Source: Lachnospiraceae bacterium UBA7784
Lineage (GTDB): Bacteria > Bacillota > Clostridia > Lachnospirales > Lachnospiraceae
Reading direction: 5' to 3'
Length of the DNA stretch: 56,213 nucleotides
NCBI GenBank assembly: GCA_002480925.1
Contig: DLDA01000035.1
Span: 1 to 56,213 of the forward strand
In this document: positions 26,555 to 35,068 of the stretch, one piece after another
Position numbering within the stretch: the stretch's first letter is position 1
Layout: each line of letters begins with the position of its first letter
Program-made: the position numbers and the translations under genes
The notes under the pieces: generated by a model
Databases searched by the model: none
The model's input: the letters and a program-made list of their open reading frames with translations, nothing else
Told to the model about the DNA's origin: nothing

Positions 26555-26575
26555 ACTACTAATAATAAAAGTACA
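26555..26575. promoter_or_regulatory. Second, degenerate YtrA-type operator
   Basis: ACTACTA, 7-bp spacer, AAGTACA. It matches the perfect operator at 26667-26687 with the same spacing and three mismatches in 14 arm positions. It lies 40-60 bp upstream of the radical SAM start codon. Confidence 0.45.
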
Positions 26576-26651
26576 GAGCCTATTTTTCAAGAAACAGATT
26601 TCAGAAAATGTAGCATGTAAAGCCTTTTCAGAGAAAATCGTAAAAATAGGC

Positions 26652-26687
26652 TTGACTTTTTATAGCTGTACTAGTATTATTAGTACA
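26652..26687 (+). promoter_or_regulatory. Promoter with overlapping inverted-repeat operator for the ytrA-type operon
   Basis: TTGACT (26652-26657), 17-bp spacer, TATTAT (26675-26680). A perfect 7-bp inverted repeat, TGTACTA-n7-TAGTACA (26667-26687), covers the -10 element. This arrangement is expected for autorepression by the GntR/YtrA protein encoded immediately downstream. Confidence 0.88.
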
Positions 26688-26711
26688 GTTCAAACGAAAG
26701 GAGTTGATTCT

Positions 26712-27050
26712 TTGAATTTTCTTGACTTGCAGGATCCACGTCCGATCTACGAGCAGATAGCGGATATGTACAGGAAGCTGATTCTTAAAGGCGCAATGAA
26801 GCCCAATCAGCCAATGCCATCCGTCCGCTCTCTCTCGGTAGAGCTTTCCACGAATCCCAATACTGTCCAGAAGGCCTTTGCCTCGCTTGAGCGAGAAGGG
26901 TATATATATACTGTAAAGGGAAGGGGAAGCTTCGTGAAGGACAATATAGATCTGAAGGAAAACAAAGTAAAAGAGCTTAGGGAAAGGCTTGCAGCCATCC
27001 TTGAGGAGGCCCGCGAGCTCGGCATAAGCAAGGAGGAACTGTTCGAATGA
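26712..27050 (+). CDS. GntR-family regulator, YtrA subfamily
   Basis: Short GntR repressor, 112 aa. Winged helix at about residues 10-78 (PIYEQIADMYRKLI, MPSVRSLSVELSTNPNTVQK, GRGSFV) with only a short C-terminal helical tail, which defines the YtrA subfamily that controls ABC exporters. I choose the TTG at 26712 (NFLDLQDPRP): AAGGAG lies 8 bp upstream, whereas the longer frame would start inside the promoter. Stop overlaps the ABC ATPase start (ATGA). It probably represses its own operon at the palindrome on the -10 element. Confidence 0.92.
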   Translation: MNFLDLQDPRPIYEQIADMYRKLILKGAMKPNQPMPSVRSLSVELSTNPNTVQKAFASLEREGYIYTVKGRGSFVKDNIDLKENKVKELRERLAAILEEARELGISKEELFE

Positions 27051-27952
27051 TAGAAACAGTAAGATTATCAAAGACTTTTGGCGCTAATAAGGCCTTGAAT
27101 GATATCTCTCTTCAGATAAACGAAGGAGAGATCACAGGCCTTGTCGGGACGAACGGCGCCGGAAAGAGTACCCTGCTTCGGATAATAGCAGGCATACTTC
27201 GTCCTGACTCCGGCCAGGTAAGTGTTGACGGGAAAGCTGTATATGACAACCCTGAGGCCAAGAGGGATTTTTTCTTTGTCCCGGATGAGCCCTACTTTTT
27301 CACAAATGCTAACGGCCTTTCCATGGCAGCCTACTATGAATCGATCTACCCGACCTTTGATATGGACAGGTTCAGAAAGCTTTCAGAGGCCTTCTCGCTT
27401 CCTGTAAAAAGCAGGATATCCACTTATTCCAAGGGGATGAAAAGACAGCTTTCTATCCTTCTTGCGGTCTCCTCAGGGACTAAGTATATAATGCTTGACG
27501 AGACCTTTGACGGGCTCGACCCTGTCATGAGGACAGCTGTCAAGTCACTTTTCGCGGAAGAGATGTCAGAAAGAGGACTTACACCCTTTATCTCTTCCCA
27601 TAGTTTAAGAGAGCTTGAGGACATCTGTGACCATGTCGGGCTACTCCATAAGGGAGGGCTTTTACTCTCGGAGTCGCTTGACGATATGAAGACAGGCCTT
27701 CTGAAGCTCCAGTGCGTCTTCTCAGATGAAGGCGATATTTCTACTGTAAAGGAGAACCTGCATATAATGGCAGACGAAAGACAGGGTATGCTTCATGTGA
27801 TGACCGTAAAGGCTGACAGGGCTAAGGCTCTTGAGGTATTCTCTCATATCGACACAGTATTTTTCGAGATACTGCCTCTCTCACTCGAGGAATTGTTTAT
27901 TGCAGAAACGGAGGACAATGGCTATGATGTCAGGAAACTCATCATCCAGTAA
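27047..27952 (+). CDS. ABC transporter ATP-binding protein
   Basis: 301 aa. Walker A GTNGAGKSTLL (about residues 37-47), signature variant YSKGMKRQLSI, Walker B YIMLDETFDGLDP and switch His in ISSHSLREL. The length and the C-terminal 80 residues beyond the nucleotide-binding domain resemble YtrB/BcrA-type exporters linked to YtrA regulators. Start overlaps the regulator stop by 4 bp; the permease starts inside its 3' end. Confidence 0.93.
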   Translation: MIETVRLSKTFGANKALNDISLQINEGEITGLVGTNGAGKSTLLRIIAGILRPDSGQVSVDGKAVYDNPEAKRDFFFVPDEPYFFTNANGLSMAAYYESIYPTFDMDRFRKLSEAFSLPVKSRISTYSKGMKRQLSILLAVSSGTKYIMLDETFDGLDPVMRTAVKSLFAEEMSERGLTPFISSHSLRELEDICDHVGLLHKGGLLLSESLDDMKTGLLKLQCVFSDEGDISTVKENLHIMADERQGMLHVMTVKADRAKALEVFSHIDTVFFEILPLSLEELFIAETEDNGYDVRKLIIQ

Positions 27953-29705
27953 TTATATAAAAATACAGAAAAATCTGCTTGGAAACAGGAAATGGCTTGT
28001 GATCCTTGCCTTTCTTACCTTCATTCTATACAACGGAGTATTTCTGGCTCTGGCTCTATCTACATATGATGCAAAGCCTGTCATGACAGCAAAGGATCTC
28101 TTAAGCTACATTGGCTTTGACCGGATCATCACGATCGTCGGCGCCATCCTGCTTGGACTGGAGAGCTTTCACTGGTTAGACAGCCGGACAAAGCTGGACT
28201 TCTACTGGAGTCAGCCAGTCAGCAAAAGGTCTCTGTTTGTTTCTACTGTAATAAACAGTATGGGAATCTACACAGCCTCATATCTGCTGTCATTACTTAT
28301 TGGATTTGTGATCGCAGGGATAGGAGGAGGCATGAATGGCTCCGTACTTCTGCTAGCCTTCATTGGCTTTATAAGGAATTTCTTCCTTTTCCTGTCTGTG
28401 TATTTCTATGCTGTTCTTGCAGTGATGCTTACAGGAAATATCATAGTAGCCGTGATAGCAGACGCAGTCCTGCTCACATTTGGGCCTATATTCGACTGGA
28501 GCATAAACCACTGCATGGGCTTTCTTAAGACCAGGGCCTATGGCAGTGCCTTTACTACACATGGTATCCTTAGTCCCCTTTATACCGTTACTGACTCAAT
28601 GAGAACTAATGGAGCCATATTACGAAACCTCTTCTGTGCTCTTCTCTCACTCGTCCTTTCATATCTGCTCTATAAGCACAGGAAGGCAGAAGACGCAGGA
28701 AATTCGGTCCCACTGCCTGTCGTAAGACGCATAACAAAGGTGATCCTGATCTTCCTCTGCTGTATCTTAAGCACTGCTTTCTGTTCAGACAGCAGTACAA
28801 TAACTGCAGCCACAGGAGCTGTCATTGCTGTAATGATAATAAGTGCCGTCGTAGTCGGAGGCATAATGGAGACCATATACAATTCAGACGTCAGGGCCGC
28901 CTTCAGGGGATACGGATATTCTATAGCAGGCTGCGCTGCTGCCCTTATCCTCTTCCTCGGATGCTACTACGATATAGCCGGCTACAACAGATGGGTGCCT
29001 GCTGCACAGGACGTAAAGAGCGCCTATATCACTCCTGAAGAAGTGAATGACAGCTACCGCAGCAGCTATTCGAAAAAATACATGAAGCTTACCGATATAG
29101 ACACCTTAAACTCCCTTCTTACTATAGGAGAGCAGACCATAACAAGGGATCCTTATGCTAAAGGTATCAGGCTAAATATAAGCTACAGGATGAAAAACGG
29201 CCATACAAGGACCCGCAGGGTGATAATACCAGGAAGCGCCTTTTCCAGCATGAACTCGGTGTTTAAAAGCCAGAGCTTCAAGGAGGGGTTTTTCACGGTC
29301 TACCACGACAGTCACTTTACATCACAAAAAGACTTCGGAATAACCTACTATTACATGGACAAAAACGCCGAGGAAAACAGGACAAAGACTGTAACAGGGA
29401 GCAATATTGATATCTACAAAAAGATCAGGGAGGCCTATATAAAGGATCTCGATTCATATGATATAGATACAGCAGCCTTTGAAACCCAAGCAGGCAAGAT
29501 AGAGATCATGACACTAGAAAATGGAGTTGAAAAGGAGCGTACCTTCCTTCCTGTATACAAAAGCTTTACAAACACTATAAATGCCCTAAAGAGCGAGGAC
29601 ATGTATGCAGATGTCACCCCTTTATCTGATTATTACGATTCTGATTCGATGCCATTCTATTTAGGTCAGAGAAGCTCTTTTCTAGGCCACGAAAACGACA
29701 AATGA
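27924..29705 (+). CDS. ABC transporter permease
   Basis: Membrane component, about 593 aa. An N-terminal block of about six to eight spans (residues 1-300), one or two more near 320-345, then a C-terminal extracytoplasmic region of about 220 residues without obvious motif (from GYNRWVPAAQDVKS). The start is set at the ATG at 27924, 9 bp after GGAGG and inside the ATPase gene; ATGs at 27918 and 27927 are alternatives. Cotranscribed with the YtrA-type regulator. The substrate cannot be read from the sequence; relatives respond to cell-wall antibiotics. Confidence 0.88.
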   Translation: MMSGNSSSSNYIKIQKNLLGNRKWLVILAFLTFILYNGVFLALALSTYDAKPVMTAKDLLSYIGFDRIITIVGAILLGLESFHWLDSRTKLDFYWSQPVSKRSLFVSTVINSMGIYTASYLLSLLIGFVIAGIGGGMNGSVLLLAFIGFIRNFFLFLSVYFYAVLAVMLTGNIIVAVIADAVLLTFGPIFDWSINHCMGFLKTRAYGSAFTTHGILSPLYTVTDSMRTNGAILRNLFCALLSLVLSYLLYKHRKAEDAGNSVPLPVVRRITKVILIFLCCILSTAFCSDSSTITAATGAVIAVMIISAVVVGGIMETIYNSDVRAAFRGYGYSIAGCAAALILFLGCYYDIAGYNRWVPAAQDVKSAYITPEEVNDSYRSSYSKKYMKLTDIDTLNSLLTIGEQTITRDPYAKGIRLNISYRMKNGHTRTRRVIIPGSAFSSMNSVFKSQSFKEGFFTVYHDSHFTSQKDFGITYYYMDKNAEENRTKTVTGSNIDIYKKIREAYIKDLDSYDIDTAAFETQAGKIEIMTLENGVEKERTFLPVYKSFTNTINALKSEDMYADVTPLSDYYDSDSMPFYLGQRSSFLGHENDK

Positions 29706-29728
29706 TCCATTCATGAGTACGAAAAAAT

Positions 29729-29761
29729 GACCTCTCCGGGATTTAGGAGAGGTCCTTTTTT
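29729..29761. terminator. Bidirectional terminator between permease and the minus-strand operon
   Basis: GACCTCTCC, short loop, GGAGAGGTC, flanked by a run of T on the plus strand (CTTTTTT) and of A on the other side (GAAAAAATG), so it can work in both directions. It ends both the permease transcript and the long minus-strand operon from the right. Confidence 0.9.
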
Positions 29762-29853
29762 CAGAAGAACATCATGACAGTAGAGAAAAGCGTAGTCGCA
29801 ACTACAGTTATCACTATTATCATTGCTATAAGCCTTGTATGTCTTTTTCTCAA
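29761..29853 (-). CDS. Small membrane protein (30 aa)
   Basis: Starts at a TTG at 29853 that overlaps the stop of the mutarotase-like gene. It translates as MRKRHTRLIAM followed by IIVITVVATTLFSTVMMFF: a basic N-terminus and one membrane span. The tail of the upstream gene supplies a very good ribosome binding site, GAGGTGAT, 3 bp before the TTG, and a terminator follows the stop directly. The size and layout resemble DUF4044-type single-span proteins of Firmicutes. Function unknown. Confidence 0.62.
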   Translation of the reverse strand: MRKRHTRLIAMIIVITVVATTLFSTVMMFF

Positions 29854-30728
29854 AATATCACCTCAAATCCACCTGTAAAGGTCTCTGCAGGCTTTAAGGC
29901 CTGTGAATACTTCCTGTCGGCAAGCTCTCCGTCAAAATCGACTCCGTCGGCTCTTCCGAACCACGGCTCTATACAGATAAAAGGAGCATGCTTTCCGACC
30001 GGCGACCAGATACCAAGCAGAGGACTGTCAAATACCACTGTAAGGTAAGCCTTACCTGATGGTCCTAGAAGAGACACCTTATCAGCCTGTCTGTCCTCTA
30101 TAATAAGCGCATCATCTGCGAAAAGCTGATCGGATGGAGTAAGCCTTCCCTTATCCAGCTCTATCTCCTTAGTCTCATTATTTACAAGTCCCTCAGATGA
30201 GAGAGTATGTACTGTAAGATGAGACGGAGCAAAGCCCATTTTCTCAAAGTATATGCCATATTCACTCCAACTGCCCTGACCATTTACAGGACACATAAAG
30301 GCCGGATGTCCGCCGATGGAAAATGGCATATATCCATCTCCTGTATTTGTGACCCTCCAGGTAAGCTTAAGACCCCTGTCTGTAATGTCATATTTTATCC
30401 TAAGATCAAATTCAAAAGGATATTTCTTCAGAGTCTCCTCCGATGAGAGCAGCTGATAAGTGATTGAGTCGTCCGTCCTTTCAAGAAGACAAAATTCCAT
30501 ATCACGGGCAAAGCCATGCTGTCCCATACTATATGACCTGCCATCAAGCCTGTATTCCTTATTCTTTAAGGAGCCTACAAATGGAAAGAGCACCGGTGCG
30601 TGCCTTCCCCAGAATGCCGGATCTGCATTCCACAGATACTCTATTCCTCCCTTTATCAGGGAGACTGCCTCTCCTCCAGCCGTATCCGTCGTAAGAGTGC
30701 ATCCGTTTCTTTCAATTACTGTCTGCAT
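29850..30728 (-). CDS. Aldose 1-epimerase (mutarotase) family protein
   Basis: 292 aa beta-sandwich protein of the galactose mutarotase-like superfamily, LacX-type: GGIEYLWNADPAFWGRHAPV, GSLKNKEYRL, QHGFARD with the candidate catalytic His, and IGGHPAF with the second His. The C-terminal Glu region is in ICIEPWFGRADG. It probably acts on a sugar or phosphosugar anomer, but specificity cannot be assigned. It follows the dipeptidase gene by 10 bp and is coupled to the 30-aa membrane protein. Confidence 0.9.
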   Translation of the reverse strand: MQTVIERNGCTLTTDTAGGEAVSLIKGGIEYLWNADPAFWGRHAPVLFPFVGSLKNKEYRLDGRSYSMGQHGFARDMEFCLLERTDDSITYQLLSSEETLKKYPFEFDLRIKYDITDRGLKLTWRVTNTGDGYMPFSIGGHPAFMCPVNGQGSWSEYGIYFEKMGFAPSHLTVHTLSSEGLVNNETKEIELDKGRLTPSDQLFADDALIIEDRQADKVSLLGPSGKAYLTVVFDSPLLGIWSPVGKHAPFICIEPWFGRADGVDFDGELADRKYSQALKPAETFTGGFEVIF

Positions 30729-30738
30729 ATCCTCTCCA

Positions 30739-32133
30739 TCATCCGCATATATCGATTATTGCCTGAGCATAGACCTCTACTGCCGTGATCAGATTGTCGA
30801 CCGGCATGAACTCGTCTGCGCCGTGCATCCTTGTGTCGATTCCCGGAAGGACAGCACCGAATGCTACCCCATTCTTCAGATCGTGGACATAGGTGCCGCC
30901 TCCTATGCCTATTGCCCTGCCAGGAAGTCCTGTCACGTCCTGATAGGCATTTAACAGCTTCTTTACGAAATCAGAGTCACCAGGAACATAATGCACAGGT
31001 ATCATGCCAGGGCTGTCGAAGGTAAATCCGGCCTCCTCTATATATCTCCTGGCTGTAAGCAGACAGTTGTCCTCAGTCGCACAAAGAGGCACCCTTGAGT
31101 CAAAGGTAAAACTCATCCCCTTTTCATCCACATTGAACAGGTCAAGTGTAGCTGTAAGGGATAGCCCCTCCCTGTCAGTCATGTCTATTCCGATCCCTCT
31201 GCCGTCATATACTCCGTATGGAAAAAGCTTCGGCACCATCCCAAGAAGCGAGTTCCTTCTATTATCAGCCATAGGAAGATATGAAAGCAGCATAAGAAGC
31301 GCAAGGCCGGCATTCACTCCCTTCTCCGGAGTAGAGGCATGGGCGCTTTCGCCTATGATCATGATCTCCCTGTCGTCATAAATCTGATAATCCACAGGGA
31401 CCTTTTCCTTAAGCTTTTCTAATGCAGCGGCAAGCATTTGTCTGCTTGTCCCGAGAAACTCAGCTCTCGCCCTGTTAGGGACTGCATTTGTGGCGACTCC
31501 AGCAGTCATTGAGACAAGCTCCACTCCCTCTCCCTCGCAAGAGGCACAAGCGGATAAGTCCCCGCGGAACATACCCTTTTCTATATTTATCAGAGGAAAC
31601 TCAGCATCAGGAGAAAATGTGCATTCTGCCTCTTCCTCTTTCTCATAGTACTTTCCTATATCGATGGAGCCTGTTTCCTCATCCGAGCCCATTATGATCC
31701 TGACTCCTCTCTTAAGAGGAATGGCTGATTCCTTTATGGCCCTCATAGCATAAAGAGCACAAAGAAGTGGGCCCTTGTCATCGCTTGTACCACGGCCATA
31801 AAGCCTGCCGTCCTTTTCTATCACCTTGAAGGGTTCTGTGACGCTCCAGCCCTCTCCGGCCGGAACTACATCTGTATGTCCTAGGATATCGAGATATCTG
31901 GGCAGATCCTGATCAAAATCAGCCGCTATCACATAGTTATCGTAATCTGTTGTCTTAAATCCATATCTCTCGCATAGCTTGCCGCCGAAACGAAGGGCTC
32001 TTCTGCACTCCTCTCCGAATGGTGCTTGAGGAGCAGGATCTGAAAGCACCGAAGGTATAGCGCACAGATCCTTTATATCTTTTTTAAGTTCATCAATATG
32101 ATCCTCTGCAAAGCTCTTAATTCTCTGATCCAT
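30739..32133 (-). CDS. Sapep/PepV-type M20 dipeptidase
   Basis: Metallopeptidase of clan MH, 464 aa. Metal-binding motifs: GHTDVVPAGEGW, GRGTSDDKGP (with bridging Asp), and GSDEETGS containing the catalytic Glu. A lid domain lies between about residues 190 and 380. Members cleave dipeptides, often with an N-terminal beta-Ala or D-Ala. It starts 8 bp after the stop of a kinase gene (with GAGGTGA), so it is cotranscribed with the phosphorelay genes, which may point to a nutritional peptide signal. Confidence 0.92.
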   Translation of the reverse strand: MDQRIKSFAEDHIDELKKDIKDLCAIPSVLSDPAPQAPFGEECRRALRFGGKLCERYGFKTTDYDNYVIAADFDQDLPRYLDILGHTDVVPAGEGWSVTEPFKVIEKDGRLYGRGTSDDKGPLLCALYAMRAIKESAIPLKRGVRIIMGSDEETGSIDIGKYYEKEEEAECTFSPDAEFPLINIEKGMFRGDLSACASCEGEGVELVSMTAGVATNAVPNRARAEFLGTSRQMLAAALEKLKEKVPVDYQIYDDREIMIIGESAHASTPEKGVNAGLALLMLLSYLPMADNRRNSLLGMVPKLFPYGVYDGRGIGIDMTDREGLSLTATLDLFNVDEKGMSFTFDSRVPLCATEDNCLLTARRYIEEAGFTFDSPGMIPVHYVPGDSDFVKKLLNAYQDVTGLPGRAIGIGGGTYVHDLKNGVAFGAVLPGIDTRMHGADEFMPVDNLITAVEVYAQAIIDICG

Positions 32134-32141
32134 AGTTCACC

Positions 32142-33692
32142 TCATACATATCTTATGCTTTCTATATACTCTCTTATAGTATACACAGTTTCGTCAAAAA
32201 CCGGAACTATCTCTTCTATGCCCGACTTCCTTGTGACTTCTCTCTGAGTCTTGAAGGCCCTGTCAGCAAGCTCCATAGCTCCTATATTGAGGGCCAGATA
32301 GGCAAGAGGATGACAAACCTCATAAACCTCAGAGGCCGTCTTCCTGTCAAGATCCCTCAGCTCATCCTCTATATGAGAAGCATAATCGAGACAGATCTCA
32401 AGTGCTGTCCTGTAGTCTCCCAGATCATCGGCGAAATAGGACAGTCCTGCCTTTGTATCAAGTATGGAGCCCCTTCTCAGTGTGATCCTTCCACCTATCT
32501 TGAGAGGAAGCTTTACTATGAAGCTGCTCCCCTTTCCATAGACGCTTTTTACATCTATAGTCCCCTTCATCCTCTCCACCAGGGAGGAAACTATGGAAAG
32601 TCCAAGTCCTGTACCCTGGATATGCTTTGTCACATCAGAATCGAAGCGGTGGTATCTTTCGAAAAGATACGGTATGTCCTCCTCTTTTATACCTATTCCT
32701 GTATCGGATACATCTATGACCAGATTCATATTATCGTCAACAGAAGCATAGATTTTTACCGCACCCTCACTTGTATACTTTATCGCATTGGCTGCCAGAT
32801 TGATCACGATCTGCTTTATTCTGTCGTCATCACCTATCCATACATCAGGTGTCCCCTGTGACACTGTGGTCTCAAACATGAGACCGCTTTCCTCTGCCAT
32901 TGTGCCCATCATGTTCCTGATTTCATTTAACAGCCCCGAAAGATGGAAACGGCGGTTATTCAGCTTAAGGCTCTGCCCGTTCAGGCTTACCATATCGAAG
33001 ATATCCCTGATAAGAAATGACAGCATCTCCTCAGAAGCAAGTATCTGCCTGGCATATTCCTTTGTCTGTGATCTCTTGGAAACCTGCTCCATATGGGTTG
33101 CATCTACCCGGATCAGATGAAGCGGAACTGATATCTTGTCGGAGACATCGGAAAAAATCCTTTCCTTCTCACTGATCTCATAGGATGCCTCCTTATTTTC
33201 CTTGTCCACCCTCTCCTTCAGGATGCTTATCTGCCTGTAGTCCCTTGACTCAACTGCCAGGAAACAGATATAGATATAGAAGGAACAGAATGCGGTCACG
33301 AACTGTCCCTTTCCATACAGCATATCAAATGTGATTATCACTGCGACAATGCAGCCAAGGGAGAGGATAATATTTGCTCTTATACCTTCTGCTGATTTCC
33401 TGTATGTATAGAGATATACTACCATAGCAGCTACCGAAAGCTCTACCAGAGCAAAGGATCCCCAGAATATCAGGCTGTTGATGTATGGTAAAAAAAGGAG
33501 GCCTCCTGACAGGACAGCCAGGCCCGCATCAGCAAATGCTGCAACTGTAGTAATAAAAAGCCAGATACGAAATGCCTTGCTGTGACTTGTCGTCCTCCCG
33601 TACTGGAGATCAAGGAAGATAAGAAGCACCAGGTCAAATACCCCGACTGCAAGATTAAGATAGGGATCAGGTGGCAATCTAAAAATCCTCAT
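32142..33692 (-). CDS. Membrane kinase with HATPase and HPt-like tail, HisKA His missing
   Basis: 516 aa. About five to six membrane spans (residues 12-150), coiled coil, then a HisKA-like helical pair (about 175-240). Where family members have SHEIRTPL, this protein reads SDKISVPL: the phospho-acceptor His is Asp185. The HATPase_c domain (about 250-397) is intact: NLAANAIKYT (N box), DTGIGI (G1) and GTGLGLSI (G2). The tail (about 408-516) resembles the HPt domain of the neighbouring hybrid kinase: both begin DTKAGLxY and carry His before an IGA motif (CHPLAYLALNIGA, His461). No receiver. Start overlaps the previous kinase stop by 4 bp. It may phosphorylate a partner rather than itself. Confidence 0.88.
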   Translation of the reverse strand: MRIFRLPPDPYLNLAVGVFDLVLLIFLDLQYGRTTSHSKAFRIWLFITTVAAFADAGLAVLSGGLLFLPYINSLIFWGSFALVELSVAAMVVYLYTYRKSAEGIRANIILSLGCIVAVIITFDMLYGKGQFVTAFCSFYIYICFLAVESRDYRQISILKERVDKENKEASYEISEKERIFSDVSDKISVPLHLIRVDATHMEQVSKRSQTKEYARQILASEEMLSFLIRDIFDMVSLNGQSLKLNNRRFHLSGLLNEIRNMMGTMAEESGLMFETTVSQGTPDVWIGDDDRIKQIVINLAANAIKYTSEGAVKIYASVDDNMNLVIDVSDTGIGIKEEDIPYLFERYHRFDSDVTKHIQGTGLGLSIVSSLVERMKGTIDVKSVYGKGSSFIVKLPLKIGGRITLRRGSILDTKAGLSYFADDLGDYRTALEICLDYASHIEDELRDLDRKTASEVYEVCHPLAYLALNIGAMELADRAFKTQREVTRKSGIEEIVPVFDETVYTIREYIESIRYV

Positions 33693-35068
33693 AGAACTTC
33701 CTTACCTCCTATCGCTTGACTTATTACCGAAAACAGCTCATCCTGCTTTACCGGCTTTCTCACATATCCGCTGAATCCGGCCTTCTCGTACATCCTGGCG
33801 TACTCCTCGCCATCGTTACCTGTGACCATTATAACCGGAGTATGTTCTGCAAGTCCTGACTCAGTCATCCTTCTCATAGTGGCCATCCCATCCATGACGG
33901 GCATCTGATGATCTATAAGCACCAGATCGAAATGCTCCCTTGTCATAAGGTCAAGTCCCTCACGTCCCCCTGAGACAGAAGTAACACTTGCTCCGGTATG
34001 GTTTAGAAGGCCCTCGATAATCCTTAGATTGATAGGAGTGTCGTCAATGCTTAAGATATGCTTCCCGCTAAGATCAGGCATACCTGTCTTCTGATGAAAG
34101 ACCTGATCCTCTGTCTTTGCCTGATTTAAGATCCGGTTTACGACCTTTAGCACAGATTCGCCCTCCCTCTTTATCTTGCCGGTAAGCACCCCCACTACAG
34201 GGTCCTTATCCTCCTCAGCTATAAGCTGGTTTATCCCAAGGACAGCATTAAGCGGTGTCCTTATCTCATGAGTCATACCGGCAAAGAGATCCTCTCTGGC
34301 CTTCTGTGCCTCCTTTATCCTCTCCTGAGCCTTCCTGCTCTCATCTAGCAGGGCTGACATCCTCTTGTAGTCGGGTGATTCCAGTGAGAAATAAAGGATC
34401 ACAAATGACAGGATCCCTGTTGCATGAGCTACCAAAACTCTGGCATTTATACAAGCCTGTATCAGACATCCGATCACAACGACCATATATCCTGCAAAAA
34501 TAGTTTTCTTCTGTTTGCTTGAAAAATCCTTATTAAATACGACCATCATAAATATTGAGCTTGTCACTATAAAAAGCGGAATACCATAGCCTATGATATA
34601 TGAGAAAGGTGTCCTTACAAACCTCTCTGTGCTGAAATCATAGTCTATGATAAAGTGACCCGGCCAGAATATGCTTATTATAAGAAAGACCATATAGACT
34701 GAAAAGATAAAGTCCGCTACATTGGTCATCGTATGGATAAGCTTGTTTGGCTTGAAATAGCTTTTCAGATAACGGAAAAGCACATAGGAAAGCAGTCCGA
34801 ATCCAAAATAGTTCAATGTATTTAATAATACAACTATGAATTTCGAGTAAAATAGCTCGCTGTCTACCGAAAATGTAACATAGGTCGTAACAAGATCAAA
34901 TATATCACTTACTACAGCCGTAACCGCAAGTACACGAAAGGACGGCAGGTTATGCTTCCTGTCTATCATGATAAATACAAGCAGTATTGTCCCGAATATG
35001 GCAGCCACACCCTCTATATTCATATTGACCCTGCTGGTGACCTCTGCAAATACATCCTCTTTTCTCAT
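33689..35068 (-). CDS. Membrane protein with HisKA and receiver but no ATPase domain
   Basis: 459 aa. About seven membrane spans (residues 18-225), then a canonical HisKA with MTHEIRTPLNAVLG (His267). The second helix ends near 320 and is followed, after a short linker, by a receiver domain (336-455): SIDD acidic pair, phospho-acceptor Asp386 in LIDHQMP, Thr in VTGND and Lys in RKPV, all canonical. No N, G1 or G2 box exists between the two, so it cannot bind ATP as a HATPase. It needs a partner kinase; the adjacent gene product has exactly the missing domain. Overlaps both neighbours by 4 bp. Confidence 0.9.
   Translation of the reverse strand: MRKEDVFAEVTSRVNMNIEGVAAIFGTILLVFIMIDRKHNLPSFRVLAVTAVVSDIFDLVTTYVTFSVDSELFYSKFIVVLLNTLNYFGFGLLSYVLFRYLKSYFKPNKLIHTMTNVADFIFSVYMVFLIISIFWPGHFIIDYDFSTERFVRTPFSYIIGYGIPLFIVTSSIFMMVVFNKDFSSKQKKTIFAGYMVVVIGCLIQACINARVLVAHATGILSFVILYFSLESPDYKRMSALLDESRKAQERIKEAQKAREDLFAGMTHEIRTPLNAVLGINQLIAEEDKDPVVGVLTGKIKREGESVLKVVNRILNQAKTEDQVFHQKTGMPDLSGKHILSIDDTPINLRIIEGLLNHTGASVTSVSGGREGLDLMTREHFDLVLIDHQMPVMDGMATMRRMTESGLAEHTPVIMVTGNDGEEYARMYEKAGFSGYVRKPVKQDELFSVISQAIGGKEVL

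Noticed and set aside
29706..29849. Plus-strand small ORF opposite the 30-aa membrane peptide
   Set aside because: It has no ribosome binding site and lies past the bidirectional terminator; the minus-strand frame is far better supported.
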